Shown in pieces: positions 11,076 through 21,135 of a stretch of DNA of 36,562 nucleotides. Each line of letters opens with the position of its first letter. Position 1 is the stretch's first letter. The position numbers were made by a program, and so were the translations under genes. The stretch comes from Symsagittifera roscoffensis. Lineage: Eukaryota; Xenacoelomorpha; Acoela; Convolutidae. The notes under the pieces were generated by a model, which did not search any database, was not told the origin of the DNA, and saw only the letters and a list, made by a program, of their open reading frames with translations. The stretch lies in assembly GCF_963678635.1 (NCBI RefSeq), contig NC_087068.1:19228027-19264588 (forward strand). The letters run 5' to 3'.

Positions 11076-12540
11076 ATGAGTCAGCTAACTACATCTAAAC
11101 AATATGTTGAAGAGAAATTTCTTTTTACTGCTAGGAATATTGATGTCAGCGAGAAATTTTTTTGTCTCAGTTTTTTTTGTTCTCTGAGAAATTTTTAGAA
11201 TACTTATCAAGTAACTTAAATTTATGATGGAATTTTCCTTCATGATTGAACGATAAATTTTTTCGTTTTTTTTTAATTTCATCTCGATACTATAGAAAAA
11301 CTACTATGTCTTGAAAAATTAATCAAAATTGATAAAATTTCACTACTTTTAATTCATTCACAACTAGAAGGTTATTTAAATATTTGTTATATCAGAATGT
11401 TAACGTGAAAATTATCATTGTTCCACAAAATTTGTCTGTTTTTAAACAAATTTCTGATTTTTTGTTTTTGTATTTTTTGAGTGACTGTGACGGTTATCAT
11501 TCTGTGCTAGTTTTACGTCAACTAGACGCTCTCATTGTTGTTTGTATCTAAAAGGAGGTTGTACGAGGGATATTAGAAAGTAAGTGGCCAAACGTATCTG
11601 GGCTAATTTATTCCATCTTTGCTCTCTCCTCCCTTAATTTTCTCCATAAAACTGAATTTAACCGGATGCAAATAAGCAATAGTACTAGTGCAATTATCCG
11701 AAGGAGCAAACAGGCAAATAATGGAAAAGTTACTCGATGAAGAGTGCTTTCACGCAAACCAACATATTCTGCGGCGTTCACACAATTTCTCCGATTTTTT
11801 TTTCGGTTTTAAAGATGTTTTCAAAGCTCCAATTGTTTTGGATGTTTGTTTTTGGTACCGATTAAGAATGATTTAGACTTTTTTGAGTGCTTCGGATTTT
11901 CAAATTTTTTGATAATTTTGTCGCTATTTTTGTAAGATTTTTTCTGAAATATTGCCTTTTTCCGCTGCGCACTCCTTCCTCAATTTTAGAGTACTATGGC
12001 AACCAAATCGCCATAACAAAAACTTAAGGGTTGGTCGAACAAAATTGGATGTCGTGAAATTATATCAAAGTGGAAAGTTTGGGTCGATGAGAATTCTTTC
12101 TTTTTCTATCTCTAAAATTTTGATTCTTGAATTTAAGTTTCTCTTTTTCGGATTGATTGCTTTCGGATATTTGCACTCTATTTAAAGCAAGAAGTGGATG
12201 TTGCCATTAATTCTCACTCTCAAAACACTTCTCAAAACACTCTCTGAATCTCAATTAGCCACAAATAAACTGAATTAAAAAACAAAAAAATAGCGGACAG
12301 AATATAAAAACAGAGGAAAGCCATTATTTATGTTGTTCTTTTTTCTTCTTGCTTCTAATGCTAACAGCAAGTATTATCTTTATCAGTATTGCAATTCTAG
12401 TTGTTAACTAATTTTGTTTTTTTTTGCCAGTATACTGAAAAAAAATAATAATAACTGGAATAAACTGCTCATAATTTTTCTTAACTGCTCATAATTACAA
12501 TCCTATATAAATCTGTTATTTTCAAGAATTGGAAACCAGA
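11076..12540. other. Non-coding stretch
   Basis: I call no gene. Around 11530-11790 the composition is less AT-skewed and the frame 11688-11876 contains a stretch of balanced amino acids, but it shows no splice signals or family motif that I trust. A CTGCTCATAATT phrase is tandemly repeated near 12467-12495. The remainder is A/T-rich. Confidence 0.35.
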
Positions 12541-12960
12541 CGCCACAAATTTAACTACATATTTACCATAATTATATGGTTTGTTCCTAATTGCTCAAAA
12601 ACAAGTAAGTGAATTTTTCTAAGCGGCATATATTCAAAAAATTTTCAAAGATTTTGTTGATCTTTTCTTCTTTAAAACAATGAGAGTTTTGAATCGCAGT
12701 TGGCGTAAAGTTCTGTTCAAAAGCAGACAAAATTTCACAACTTAACCCGAACGCCCATGGATCATATTAGACTATTTTGTCATTTTATCGACAGTATCTA
12801 TAAAGTTCATTCTATCATTATTTCTAATTTTCGTATGTCAATATTATCCAATAAAATCGATTATGATGGAAAATTTTGATAGACTATTGATAAAATTTAG
12901 ATTCACATTTATTTCATTTTCTGTTTAGTGGCGTTGCTAGATGTTACGTTCCACAATTTC
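12541..12960 (+). repeat. Composite repeat family B, copy 1
   Basis: This aligns with 14360-14830 along most of its length. Shared landmarks in order are GCCACAAA(T/C)TTAAC, GAATTTTTCT(A/G)AGCGGCAT, a TTCTTCTTT(A/G)AAACAATG block, AGCAGACAAAATTTCACAA, TTAACCCGAA(C/T)GCCC, GACTATTGATAAA and a final TTCATTT(T/C)CTGTT...TTGCTA. The two copies are clearly homologous but substantially diverged. No coding is apparent. The frame at 12928-13122 begins in the repeat end. Confidence 0.7.
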
Positions 12961-13275
12961 GCATATTTCATTTTTTTTTACAAAATCACTGAATCATTTC
13001 TGCAGCAGTCAAATCTCAACCAACCAAACATGCTCAGTTTCTTGAAAATTCAAATTAAAGTACTTGGTACGAAAGTTACTAGTAGACATCTTAGATACCA
13101 TGCTCGAATCTGTTTTTTCTAAACCTAAAATATCTACTATCAAGAAATGGTCGGCTCATGGGTTGCCTGCTGATGGTATGTCGGCTTAGGTGCCATTTTT
13201 TTACCTTTCTTGTGTAAGATGTTTTTTGTAGCTGAAAGTGCTTAGTGATTCTTTGATGAAATTTGTTTTTTTTTA

Positions 13276-13490
13276 CACTTACGAGAGCCACTGTTTGTAA
13301 TCGGGAACTAGTGTTTTTCCCGTTAAAAGTTTTTCTTATACATTTGAAATTGAAGTTGATGTTGTTTCATTATCGAACCTTAGCAACTTTGAGGCCTCAT
13401 CCCGCTTGGTCTGAAAGTATTGCAGCTGCTTTTGAAAGCGAACGTCAGGGTTTGAGTCCTGGTCGGACGTTTTCTTTCAGTGTCTTAAGT
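13276..13490 (+). repeat. tRNA-like SINE family, copy 1
   Basis: Copies here and at 22523 share a head (CACTT..GAGC..GTGTTTGTAA), a middle (TTTCATTATCGAACC then AGCAAC or AAGCTTCC) and a tRNA-like tail at the same offsets (about 120 and 170 bases from the head). The tail has an A-box-like TTGGTCTGAAAGTATTGC and a B-box-like GGGTTTGAGTCCTGG, close to the GGTTCGANTCC consensus. This suggests a tRNA-derived SINE or a tRNA relic. The tRNA part sits in the 3' half, which is unusual for a SINE. The frame 13263-13493 is a chance reading through it. Confidence 0.5.
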
Positions 13491-14059
13491 TAAACTTTTA
13501 TATCCGAGAAAAAATTGATTAGTCGGGTTTTAGTTTGTCAGTTTCTGTTTTATCCGCTTAAATGCCACCCCACAATTTTTGAAATGTAACCAGTTTTCAT
13601 TATAGCTTTAAGTGTCGTTGATTAACTTCAGTAATTGTTCGAAATTACTTCACCTGACTGGTAGATTTTCAAGTTTTTTGGTTATTTTTCAGAAGCTTTA
13701 CTCGGCCTAATTGATATTGGCTCATGACAATTTCTTTTGACAATTGTCGTCTAACTACAAGATATCGGCTTAGTGAACGTTTGAAAAACACTAAAAACTT
13801 GTTTAATGCTAGTGGCTGTGTTTCTCGTCTTTTTTCAGAAATTGAATTGTTTGAATTTCAAAAAACAAAAACTTAAAGTTTTGTTTGACAATAATTTCCT
13901 TTGGCTTTTTTGTTTTCGGATTGATTGGCGTCCAACCACGTGTTATTCGCTTAGTGGATGTCCGAAAAATACTAAAAGCGTCGTTATTGCTAGCGAATGT
14001 GTTTGTCGTCTGTGTCACTGACCAGTTAGTAGCTTGCTAGGGTACCCTTTCGCTGTATC
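13491..14059. other. Non-coding stretch with degenerate internal repetition
   Basis: No gene is seen. Related phrases of the type TTGGCGTCCAACCACGTG and CGCTTAGTGGATGTCCG (13921-13970) echo ATATCGGCTTAGTGAACG near 13761-13780, so the block seems to be an old internal duplication. The opposing frames at 13806-14021 are shadows of each other. Confidence 0.4.
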
Positions 14060-14090
14060 GCAAATTATGCAGAGCTTCGCTTCGCCTGTG
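14060..14090 (+). repeat. Short dispersed near-palindromic repeat, second copy
   Basis: GCAAATTATGCAGAGCTTCG then CTTCGCCTGTG matches the repeats at 4389 and 26368, with the same GCAxAGCT-CGCTTCG core. Confidence 0.5.
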
Positions 14091-14157
14091 TATATTTATG
14101 TTTTTCTAACTTTTCAAAACTCAATTCATGGCAGTTCATGCGGTTTTTTTCTTGGTG

Positions 14158-15215
14158 AAAGGTAAAAGGTTGATTTCACAGCTTTAACCATTGTACACTG
14201 GTAAATTCTTGCTTAAATTAATGGGTTAATGGTTGAATTTGGTTAATGACTGAACGTGCAGGAGGGTAAAACAAAAGCTTAAAGGGAGTGGAGTTGAGTG
14301 GAGTTGATAAACTGGTGGCTGTAAACGTAGGGACGTAGTCGTATTTGAACGTTTAGAATCAGATGCCACAAACTTAACCACGTTTTGAACTAAAAGGTAT
14401 AGAGCGTTCTGAAAAATTGCGCAAATAAAAGCTGTGAATTTTTCTGAGCGGCATGTATTCAAAAGTTTCAAAACTTTTATTGATTTTTTCTTCTTTGAAA
14501 CAATGTTAAAAGTTTTGCATCGCAGATGGCGTAAAACACTCTTCGAAAGCAGACAAAATTTCACAAATTAACCCGAATGCCCTTGAATCGTAGTAAACTT
14601 TATTGTCATTTTGTAGACAGTATTTTGTAGACAGAAATTGCTAAATCGTCTATTATAATTATTTCAAAAATGGTCATTTTACTTATTTTTTCTAATGTCA
14701 AAATAATTTATTAGAACCGATTACAATGGAAATTTTTGATGGACTATTGATAAATTTTACAATTTTGATTTTATATTATTTCATTTCCTGTTAAATGGAG
14801 TTGCTATATATTAAGTTTTACGTTTTTTATGTTTTCAATAGTTTTTATATGTTAATGTTTTTCTGATTTTTTAACTCTTAATTCATTTTAACTCTAGATC
14901 CTTAGTTCATCAATTTCTTTTTTCTTCTTACCATAAACGCCATTCATCTAACCCCCACTCTCATATTCAATTTGGAGGGGGAGGGGAGGGAGCGAGTGGT
15001 AAATTTTTGAATGGCGTGAAGGGTATTGGGTTGATTCCAAGGCTTAAGCCCATGATTAATTGGTTGAACCCATTGTTAAATTAATGGAATAATGATTGAA
15101 TTTTGTAAATGACTTAGAGTTCAGAATTGGGAATCAAAAACTTAAAGGGGGTGGAGTGCACTTGAAAAACTGGTGGCTTTAGGGACGTGGTCGCATTTGA
15201 ACGTTTTGAGTTTTT
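14158..15215 (+). repeat. Composite repeat family B in tandem arrangement (A-B-A)
   Basis: Block A occurs at about 14158-14355 and again at about 15025-15215, period roughly 860 bases. Shared landmarks are GGTTGATT, a TTAAATTAATGG block, AAATGACT, CTTAAAGGG(A/G)GTGGAGT, AAACTGGTGGCT and GTATTTGAACGTTT or GCATTTGAACGTTT. Between the A blocks lies a block B (14360-14830) homologous to 12541-12960. A purine-rich segment at 14976-14999, flanked by CGCCATTCA and TGAATGGCG, has a counterpart near 30140-30170. The minus-strand frame at 14226-14564 lies wholly inside repeat sequence and is not a gene. Confidence 0.65.
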
Positions 15216-16931
15216 ATATTTTTAAAACTTTATCACTGTAAGAAACAACATGGCATGAACTTGTTATGCAAAACTTGCGCAATTTTTGTAAAAATAATCA
15301 AATCTAGTTCTAAAAAATTGGACTATGATTGTTTATAATGAAATTTAACTTCAAAATTAATCTATTATTTCGGATTATCTTGGCAAAAATGATCATTTTC
15401 AGAGTCAAAACTGATGATGCAAAATCGATAAGAAAAAGATTGACTTAGTGACGAAACAATCGGTTTTTAGTCTGAATTTTACATCTTAATGGATTATAAA
15501 TATTTTTTTTGTCTTGGATTTTTTTTTTGAAATCGATTAAAATACTGAGCGCAAATGCAGTAAGTTGCTGTATTACGCGCTCGTTAGTGATTTTCTTCAA
15601 TTTGTTGATGGCTTCCACAAGTTTCTTAAGCCATTTCGCATTCATTACAAAAAAATACCAAATAAAAGTAGGTTCCACAAATGGTTAGTAGACTAAGAAT
15701 TAAAGAATAAATAGTTCAAGAGTCAAAAATTAAAATCTAGTCCTACTGAAAAAACAGTGCAGAACAATTAACCCATTGAACAATTAACAGCCAGCTAAAA
15801 CAAAACTAAGCGCTGAATTCAAAAACAAATATCAGAAATATGGCTAAAAAATAAGCACTCTTTTTATCTTCAACATAAGTTTTGAGTTTTTGAAATTTTC
15901 TTTAAAAAAGTTTGCTGCTCAAAGAAGTTTTCAGCGTTTGGCAACATTGAAACTGAATCTTAAAAATTTTGGACAAAAAACAATTAGAGATAAAAACGTC
16001 TTCAACTGATAAATTCAACTGGAGTGTTACAGATCAGCGCGATAAGACAAAATTTATTAAAGCAGATGAGCGTTTTAGATAAATTGACTGAATATTCATC
16101 AGCGTTTAAGGTAATTGAAAGGATTAAAAAATCAATTTTCAGCACTCGAGAAAAATGCCGTTCCATATACTTAAAGTTGGTGAGGGCGCTTTGTGCTTAA
16201 ATTTTGGTTGATATGTTACTGGCTTCCGCAAACATTTAATTCCGATGTCGCTTTCATGAAAATGTTTATAATTTATAATGCGGATTTTGCGACCATTTGC
16301 GATAATTTGTTTTTGGATGAAGCAATTTTTTCTGGTTGGCAATTTTGTTCTGGATCTGGCAAATGTTCCTGCATTTTTTTGATCTTTCGTCTGAATTCCA
16401 CAACAGTCAAAATATCAAACAAAAACATTCCCTGATGCTGATTTCGCGACAGAGGGCAATACAACTGTTTTTTTGTGAAATCGGTTTACAATTCGAAAAA
16501 ACGCAGTAAAAAATTGAAACAGAAATTAATTTTTATATTAAGTACAAACAAAGGGCCGTTTTTGAGATCCCTACTATCCTTAATTTGAAATTTTCAATAG
16601 ATGCTTTCTAACAATCGACATGTTTTGAAGTGCGAAATATATCTCTAACTGCGAAATTTGGCAAAAGTGTTCAAAAGTGCGGCAAAATTCTCTAATAATT
16701 CAAATGGCGGTTCCTCCATAATGGGTAGTGTAAATGGCGAGATGTTTTGGCTCTGAAAAAAATTCCAAATTGAAATGACCTCAACTACCTGTGCGCAAAA
16801 GATTTCCTAGAAAAAAGTCATTGAAAAAGATTAACATTTTAAAATCTTTTTTCTTTGAAAAGTTATCTTTTTCTTAAGAAAAAAACTATCACAGACTTGT
16901 TGAAGAACAGTGAAAAAATTTACTGCTCAGC
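15216..16931. other. Non-coding AT-rich stretch
   Basis: No gene recognised. The frames at 15445-15678 (-), 16139-16342 (-), 16193-16435 (+) and 16273-16464 (-) overlap one another on opposite strands and have no motifs. No clear repeat boundaries were found. Confidence 0.4.
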
Positions 16932-17440
16932 TTACTTTCACGCAAGCAGTCTTGCTCCAAATTGAGATTCAAAGTTGAGAATTTCTATGAATTTGTGTTT
17001 TTGTTCCGATTTTTTTTAGTCAGTCAATTTTCGACTTGTTAAGTAAACGTTTTTGCTTAGGTTTAGTTTCATACAAGCACTCTTATTTCAAACTGAGATT
17101 CAAAATTGGGAATTTCTACTAAAACTGTACTTTTGTTCTGACTTTTTTTAATGAGTCAATTTTCGACTTTTTAATTCAGCGTTTTTGACGAAGTTTTTTT
17201 ACCATCTGAAAAATATTGTGATCCTAAACTCAATTTTAAAAAATATTTCACCTGTAATCTTTTTTGTAAAGTTACAGGCGTTCGAAAAATGCTTATTTGG
17301 CCAATTTTTGATAACCAAAAAGCAATATATTGCGTATTCATAAGCGAACTAATGCGTTTCAAAATGAAATGAGGCCGGCAATTTAATCCTATTATCACAA
17401 TAGGAGACGCTAAAGGCATTGCGACAATTCGCTATTCGCA
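16932..17440 (-). repeat. ~500-bp family, reverse copy, with duplicated end
   Basis: Read on the minus strand this resembles the copies at 10571 and 21136. The plus strand shows TCAATTTTCGACTT and then GGCCAATTTTTG in reversed order, followed by GAGGCCGGCAATTTAATC. The terminal part is tandemly duplicated with a period near 131 bases (16932-17062 and 17063-17190). Both units contain GAGATTCAAA, GAATTTCTA and GTCAATTTTCGACTT. The CAGGGC end is missing. The frame 17171-17419 is a chance reading. Confidence 0.55.
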
Positions 17441-17904
17441 GCATTTGTAAAAAAACGACTCTTCGCAGCTCGCGACGACTCGTAGTAAGCGGCAATTAGT
17501 AGCGGTCAAAGCTTTTATCAGATCAAAAGAAACTAAATGAAAGGGTTAAACTAAAAAAACAAAGAAACTAAAAATCAAAAATGAATAAAAGGCCCTCAAG
17601 TTGCTTGAGATTATTATTATGATTACTATAATACTTAAGGAGTTTAAATAATTTGGCTCGACTTTTTTTGTATTTTGTCACCTTGGCGGCGCTTTCTCCG
17701 GCAATTTTTCTAGCCAATTTTTTCTCCGATCTACATGCCAGACTTGGTGCAAATTGACGCCTTTCAAAAATGCTGCCAATAGTCGCATGCGACCAATCGT
17801 CGCTTGCGACGAATTTTTGCCTCACGAACGCTAAATACACTCTTATTTTTGTTGTGACTTTCGTAACGATAGTAACGGAACATTTGTGCTTGGGGTGATT
17901 TTTT
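17441..17904. other. Non-coding stretch with CpG-rich palindromes
   Basis: A CpG-rich patch (17440-17510) and a palindrome pair at 17782-17812 occur here. The minus-strand frame 17568-17912 (114 codons) is Lys/Arg/Ser-rich and covers these palindromes. It has no domain and I do not call it a gene. Confidence 0.4.
17782..17812. repeat. Two adjacent short palindromes
   Basis: GTCGCATGCGAC (17782-17793) is a perfect 12-base palindrome. TCGTCGCTTGCGACGA (17797-17812) is a 7-bp stem with a TT loop. Both share the GTCGC...GCGAC arms. They could be a local hairpin duplication or the remnant of an element end. Confidence 0.6.
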
Positions 17905-18500
17905 TGAGACAATTTTTGACTTTTTAACTAGCCATTTTTGACCAAAATTAATCATTTTTCATATCATTCAAAAATTATTGTTGTCCCGAGCTCAACTATG
18001 AAAAGTATGCCACCTGTGATCATTTTTCGTAAAGTTATAGGGGTTTAAAAGTTGCCATTTTGGCCAAATTGGGACAATTAACGCGCTATATATTTCGCGC
18101 TATTAACGCGTAAGCAGAGATTTCATCCGTCCTAGAAATTGTTCCAAATTGTTAAAGGAAGCTTATTTGTCATAATCGATCTGTTACTAGGAGCAAAATG
18201 TATCACTTTATACTGTGTATGGCGTGTGGGTAGATGATTTTCACAAAATACCTCAAATGTAAAAAAAAACTCGTTTTGTTTTATTACATTTAATTTTTTC
18301 ATGTTATTACTGCTCTATAGAGCTTAAAAGGCGAGCAGACTTGTTTTAGCGTAGGGGGGATAAAATGAAGAAACACTTAAAAAAACTTTCTCTTTTCTCA
18401 ACAATGTTGTCAATTATTCAGCAAAAAAAAACCTTTTCAATTGGGCCTAAGTGCTGTCGGAACATTCAGGGCTTTGCCCTGACATACATGCAGTCTTGTT
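17905..18500 (-). repeat. ~500-bp family, reverse copy with palindromic end
   Basis: The plus strand runs from ACAATTTTTGACTTTTTAAC through CCATTTTGGCCAAATTGGGA to GTCGGAACATTCAGGG, then CTTTGCCCTGA and CAGTCTTGTTT. On the minus strand it therefore ends with the same AAACAAGACTG...CAGGGC...TGTTCCGAC block as the copy at 21136. The end carries a perfect 17-base palindromic stem (TCAGGGCTTTGCCCTGA, 18466-18482). Confidence 0.6.
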
Positions 18501-19127
18501 TGATGTTTCAGCTCATAACTGCAGTGTTATGAAACACACTGTCAATTCTCAATAACACGTAAATAGATTTCAGATTATTTCTTCAGCATAAAATATTGCG
18601 CTTCTTGTGGTTATTGAGCTTCCGTGGGTTACTTTTCACCAGAGATTATCTTTCTTAAAAGGACAGACGTTTTAAAAAGATGCTTATTTAATTAGCAACT
18701 AAAATTGACAACTTTATGCTGAAAATGTAAGTGTTTGAATGATTTATGTTCGACAAATAACTACAAAAAGTTTTCTTGTTTTCTTGTTTTTCCACCAACA
18801 ATTCTTTTTTCAGCCTTTTTTTCATACAATAACTATTATCTGCGCCTTCAAAGTGTTGTTTCATAGTTAAGATAAAAGCAGAGACACTTTTGATGTTTAA
18901 ATTAAGTTATCAATACAAAAAATTTCGCCCTAATGTCCATTTGTCAAGTCGGCTGAAAAATTTTAAAACAGCACTTTTAATTGAACAAAGAGAACTGTAT
19001 TTTAAATTCTAGGCAAAATATATCCGTAAATACTGAAGTCCCTTTACCTTCGACCAATGCCCTGCCCAGACTCAAAGTTAGGTCGGGAAGCAGCGAATTT
19101 AGATGGCGGGCTACTCTCAATAACGAC
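18501..19127. other. Non-coding stretch
   Basis: There is no gene that I recognise. The sequence has mixed complexity with few homopolymers. The minus-strand frame 18977-19168 has no motif. Confidence 0.35.
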
Positions 19128-19265
19128 ACTTTTGGCGCAATTTCATAAAGTTTGTCTGCGGCGCACAATTATACTAGCAAAAAATGGTCATCTCAGTGTT
19201 TTGAAAAAGCTCGGCAAAACAATTTGGCCGAAAAATCAATTATCCCCCCTCGAGAAAATCCTAGA
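19128..19265 (-). mobile_element. Decayed hAT-like MITE copy (one end only)
   Basis: CTTTTGGCGCA, CAAAGTTTGTCTGCGGCGCA-like sequence, AAAGCTCGGCAAAACAATTT and CCCCCTCGAGAAAATCCTAG then ATCC match the reverse complement of the left part of the intact element at 5821, in order. The terminal bases are degraded (ACGCTTGCC instead of GCCCCTG), and the other half is absent. This repeat makes up the middle of the 158-codon frame at 19057-19533, which I therefore reject as a gene. Confidence 0.65.
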
Positions 19266-19638
19266 TCCACGCTTGCCTAAAGATGATATTTTTTTTTGTT
19301 TTAAACCGGATGCAAACAAAATAAAAATCATCTGGAATAACTCATCTTTCCATACATCTAAAAGCATCAACAATCCCCTTTTGAACAGTTTTCCCAGTCT
19401 CAATTCTGTCTATTTTGTCCCATTTTCTGATTTTGCCTGCTCTGCTGGCCAAGAAGTAACTAACTCAATTATTCAATTTGCAGCAGCTAAGTCCATTTGT
19501 ATCCAGATCAAATCCAAACCAATCGGATTCTAATACATGGGTTGGAATTTAATTTTTCTGCAAAAATGTGTTTAGTTTGATTATTCTGGAAATTTTGCTG
19601 GATAACAAACTAACTACTCCATAATGCTCTGAGAAATG
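19266..19638. other. Non-coding, moderately complex stretch
   Basis: No gene is confirmed. The sequence at 19380-19530 is less AT-skewed than its surroundings. TTCAATTTGCAG ending near 19483 looks like a splice acceptor, but no matching donor or conserved peptide follows. Confidence 0.35.
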
Positions 19639-19656
19639 CCCCCCCCCCCCCCCCCC
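19639..19656. repeat. Poly-C tract (18 C)
   Basis: Eighteen uninterrupted C residues occur in otherwise AT-rich DNA, at the edge of the pyrimidine-rich block. The tract is likely length-polymorphic and error-prone in assembly. Confidence 0.9.
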
Positions 19657-20085
19657 TATCCACAAACATCGCAACGCCACCCTGATGGGGCAGTGCTCTC
19701 CTTACCTTCTCGCTCTACTCTCCCCTGGGCAATTGAACGCCAGGCGCACTTTAATAACCCATTGAATCCAATCGTCAGCCCCCTTCTTTCCTGTTTGTCT
19801 TTTGTGGGCTGCTTTGTCTTGTTGTTATTTAATATCTGCTTTTGCCCATTTTCTCCTTTATTTCCCTCCCTCACTCTGTCTAACCCTGTTTTCTTCCCCA
19901 CTCTGTTCTTGTCTCTCCTGACTTTTGGCTGTTCCTCCACTGACCGCGTGTCAATCCCACCTCCCCCTAATTACTTTCTTCTCCCAAGAGTCTCTCTGCC
20001 TCAACCAACCAGCCCCCTGAACCCTCCATCCCCCATTAGGCCTGGTTCGCCTCTGGTTCGCCTCCGGCAGTAGTCCAAATTAAAT
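19657..20085 (-). other. C/T-rich block; possible minus-strand transcribed leader
   Basis: This block is markedly richer in G+C than its neighbours and strongly strand-asymmetric. The plus strand is C/T-rich and the minus strand is purine-rich. On the minus strand a GAGAAG|GTAAGG donor-like site ends a purine-rich segment at about 19706. A 94-codon minus frame (19656-19940) is very charged and has no domain. The 145-codon plus frame (19636-20073) starts in the poly-C tract as a proline run and looks compositional. An untranslated exon, a regulatory region or a simple compositional island are all possible. Confidence 0.3.
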
Positions 20086-20620
20086 AAAGTCCACCAAATT
20101 GCCTCCTCTGTTTTCACTTACAGTAGACGTCTTAAGATTGGAAAGGAAATTTTTGTTGAAAATTTCTATTTGTCCTCATTGTTTGTTTCCTTCCACAGCC
20201 ATTTAGCAATCGAAACTGCAAACAGTTATTGTGGATTTTACCATAGTCTTCAAATGGTGTTGAAAAATGACTTCCGAGGGGTTTTAGTGGGTGAATCTCA
20301 CTCTTCGAATGTAACGGTATGTGAATGCTTTTTCTATCAGCCCCTAACCACCTCCCCTTACAATGGCAAAAATTTTATTTCAAATTAATTCATTATTAGC
20401 AAAAAAAAATTCATAAATATTGCATTTAAAATCAAAGATTCATACGCTGATAAATAAAAATTGATAAGATTCAATTTTTTACTTTTAATAAATACGAAAA
20501 AAAAACTCATGCAAGGAACCACTTGTCCCACCCAGCCAAAGTTATTGGAACAAATTATGGATTTAACAGCATTAACTTTAAATTGAATTTTTGCCTTTTT
20601 TCTCTAATGAAAACTGTTTA
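20086..20620. other. Non-coding stretch
   Basis: I see no gene. The open frame 20170-20388 has no recognisable domain. A CACCCAGCCAAAGTT phrase at about 20529 recurs in similar form inside the SINE at 20734 (ACCCAGCCAAAACAAAGTT). Confidence 0.35.
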
Positions 20621-20850
20621 CGGGAGCAGTGATGAAATGGTTACGTCGCCGCTTCTCAATCAAAAGGTCGGATGTTCGAGGCCCATTATGATCCGTGCTC
20701 GTTGCTTAGGGTGAGGCAACATTACCCAGCCAAAACAAAGTTGCATGTACATCTCATAACAATGGCACAACTGCGGTTTTCCGTGAAGAGCTGATTAGAT
20801 CGTATGATGTTCCTTTCACTTGTGGATAAACCGTGTCTTAAGTTTTGAAT
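20621..20850 (+). repeat. tRNA-derived SINE
   Basis: The head reads GAGCAGTGATGAAATGGTTA then CGTCGCCGCTTCTCAATC, and GGATGTTCGAGGCCC follows at 20670-20684. This has the layout of a tRNA gene with a long variable region: an A-box region ending GGTTA, and a B-box close to GGTTCGANNCC. The arms do not form a full cloverleaf. GAGCA and TGCTC could pair as an acceptor remnant, but the T stem is broken, so it is a derivative rather than a working tRNA. A non-tRNA body follows (about 20713-20850). The tail is not clear and the right boundary is approximate. Confidence 0.6.
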
Positions 20851-21135
20851 GTTGTTTTAAGTGGTAAAAAAAGAGGCTTATTTCTCACAGAATTAATTGT
20901 CAATCAACTTAAAAAAAATATCAAGGGTCGGGGGGATAGCTCACTTGCCCAATGTGGAAAAAATGGTCATGGATCTTTGTCGTTTCTCAGCTTTTTTTCC
21001 GTTTTTCTGCATTAGTATTGCACTTTTGATTTTACTTTTTACCTTAAATTTGTAACAAAATAATGGATATTGCCGAAAAATACCCGGTAGGTCATCGCAG
21101 TGGATGGTGTTTGTTAAATAAAACTACAGCCGCTT
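20851..21135. other. Non-coding stretch; second A-box-like phrase
   Basis: No gene is seen. GGGGGGATAGCTCACTTG at about 20930 resembles the A-box end of a tRNA (compare ATAGCTCAGTGG), but no B-box follows at a suitable distance. Confidence 0.35.

Noticed and set aside
11688-11876. 62-codon frame with fairly balanced residues (+)
   Set aside because: No acceptor or donor in register and no family resemblance; it ends in poly-T-derived Phe residues.
14226-14564. 112-codon frame (-)
   Set aside because: It lies inside composite repeat family B, whose homologue at 12541 does not keep the frame.
17568-17912. 114-codon basic frame (-)
   Set aside because: Low-complexity Lys/Arg/Ser content across CpG palindromes, with no start context or domain.
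19057-19533. The longest open frame (158 codons, +)
   Set aside because: Its centre (19128-19265) is a decayed hAT-like MITE, and the rest has no domain, splice support or coding-like composition.
19636-20073. 145-codon proline-starting frame (+)
   Set aside because: It begins in the 18-C run and reflects C/T-rich composition rather than a protein family.
20621-20700. Functional Leu/Ser tRNA gene
   Set aside because: The A- and B-box regions are present, but the T stem and most of the acceptor stem do not pair, and a SINE-like body follows.
20925-20960. tRNA A-box (GATAGCTCACTTG)
   Set aside because: No B-box or cloverleaf follows at the required distance.
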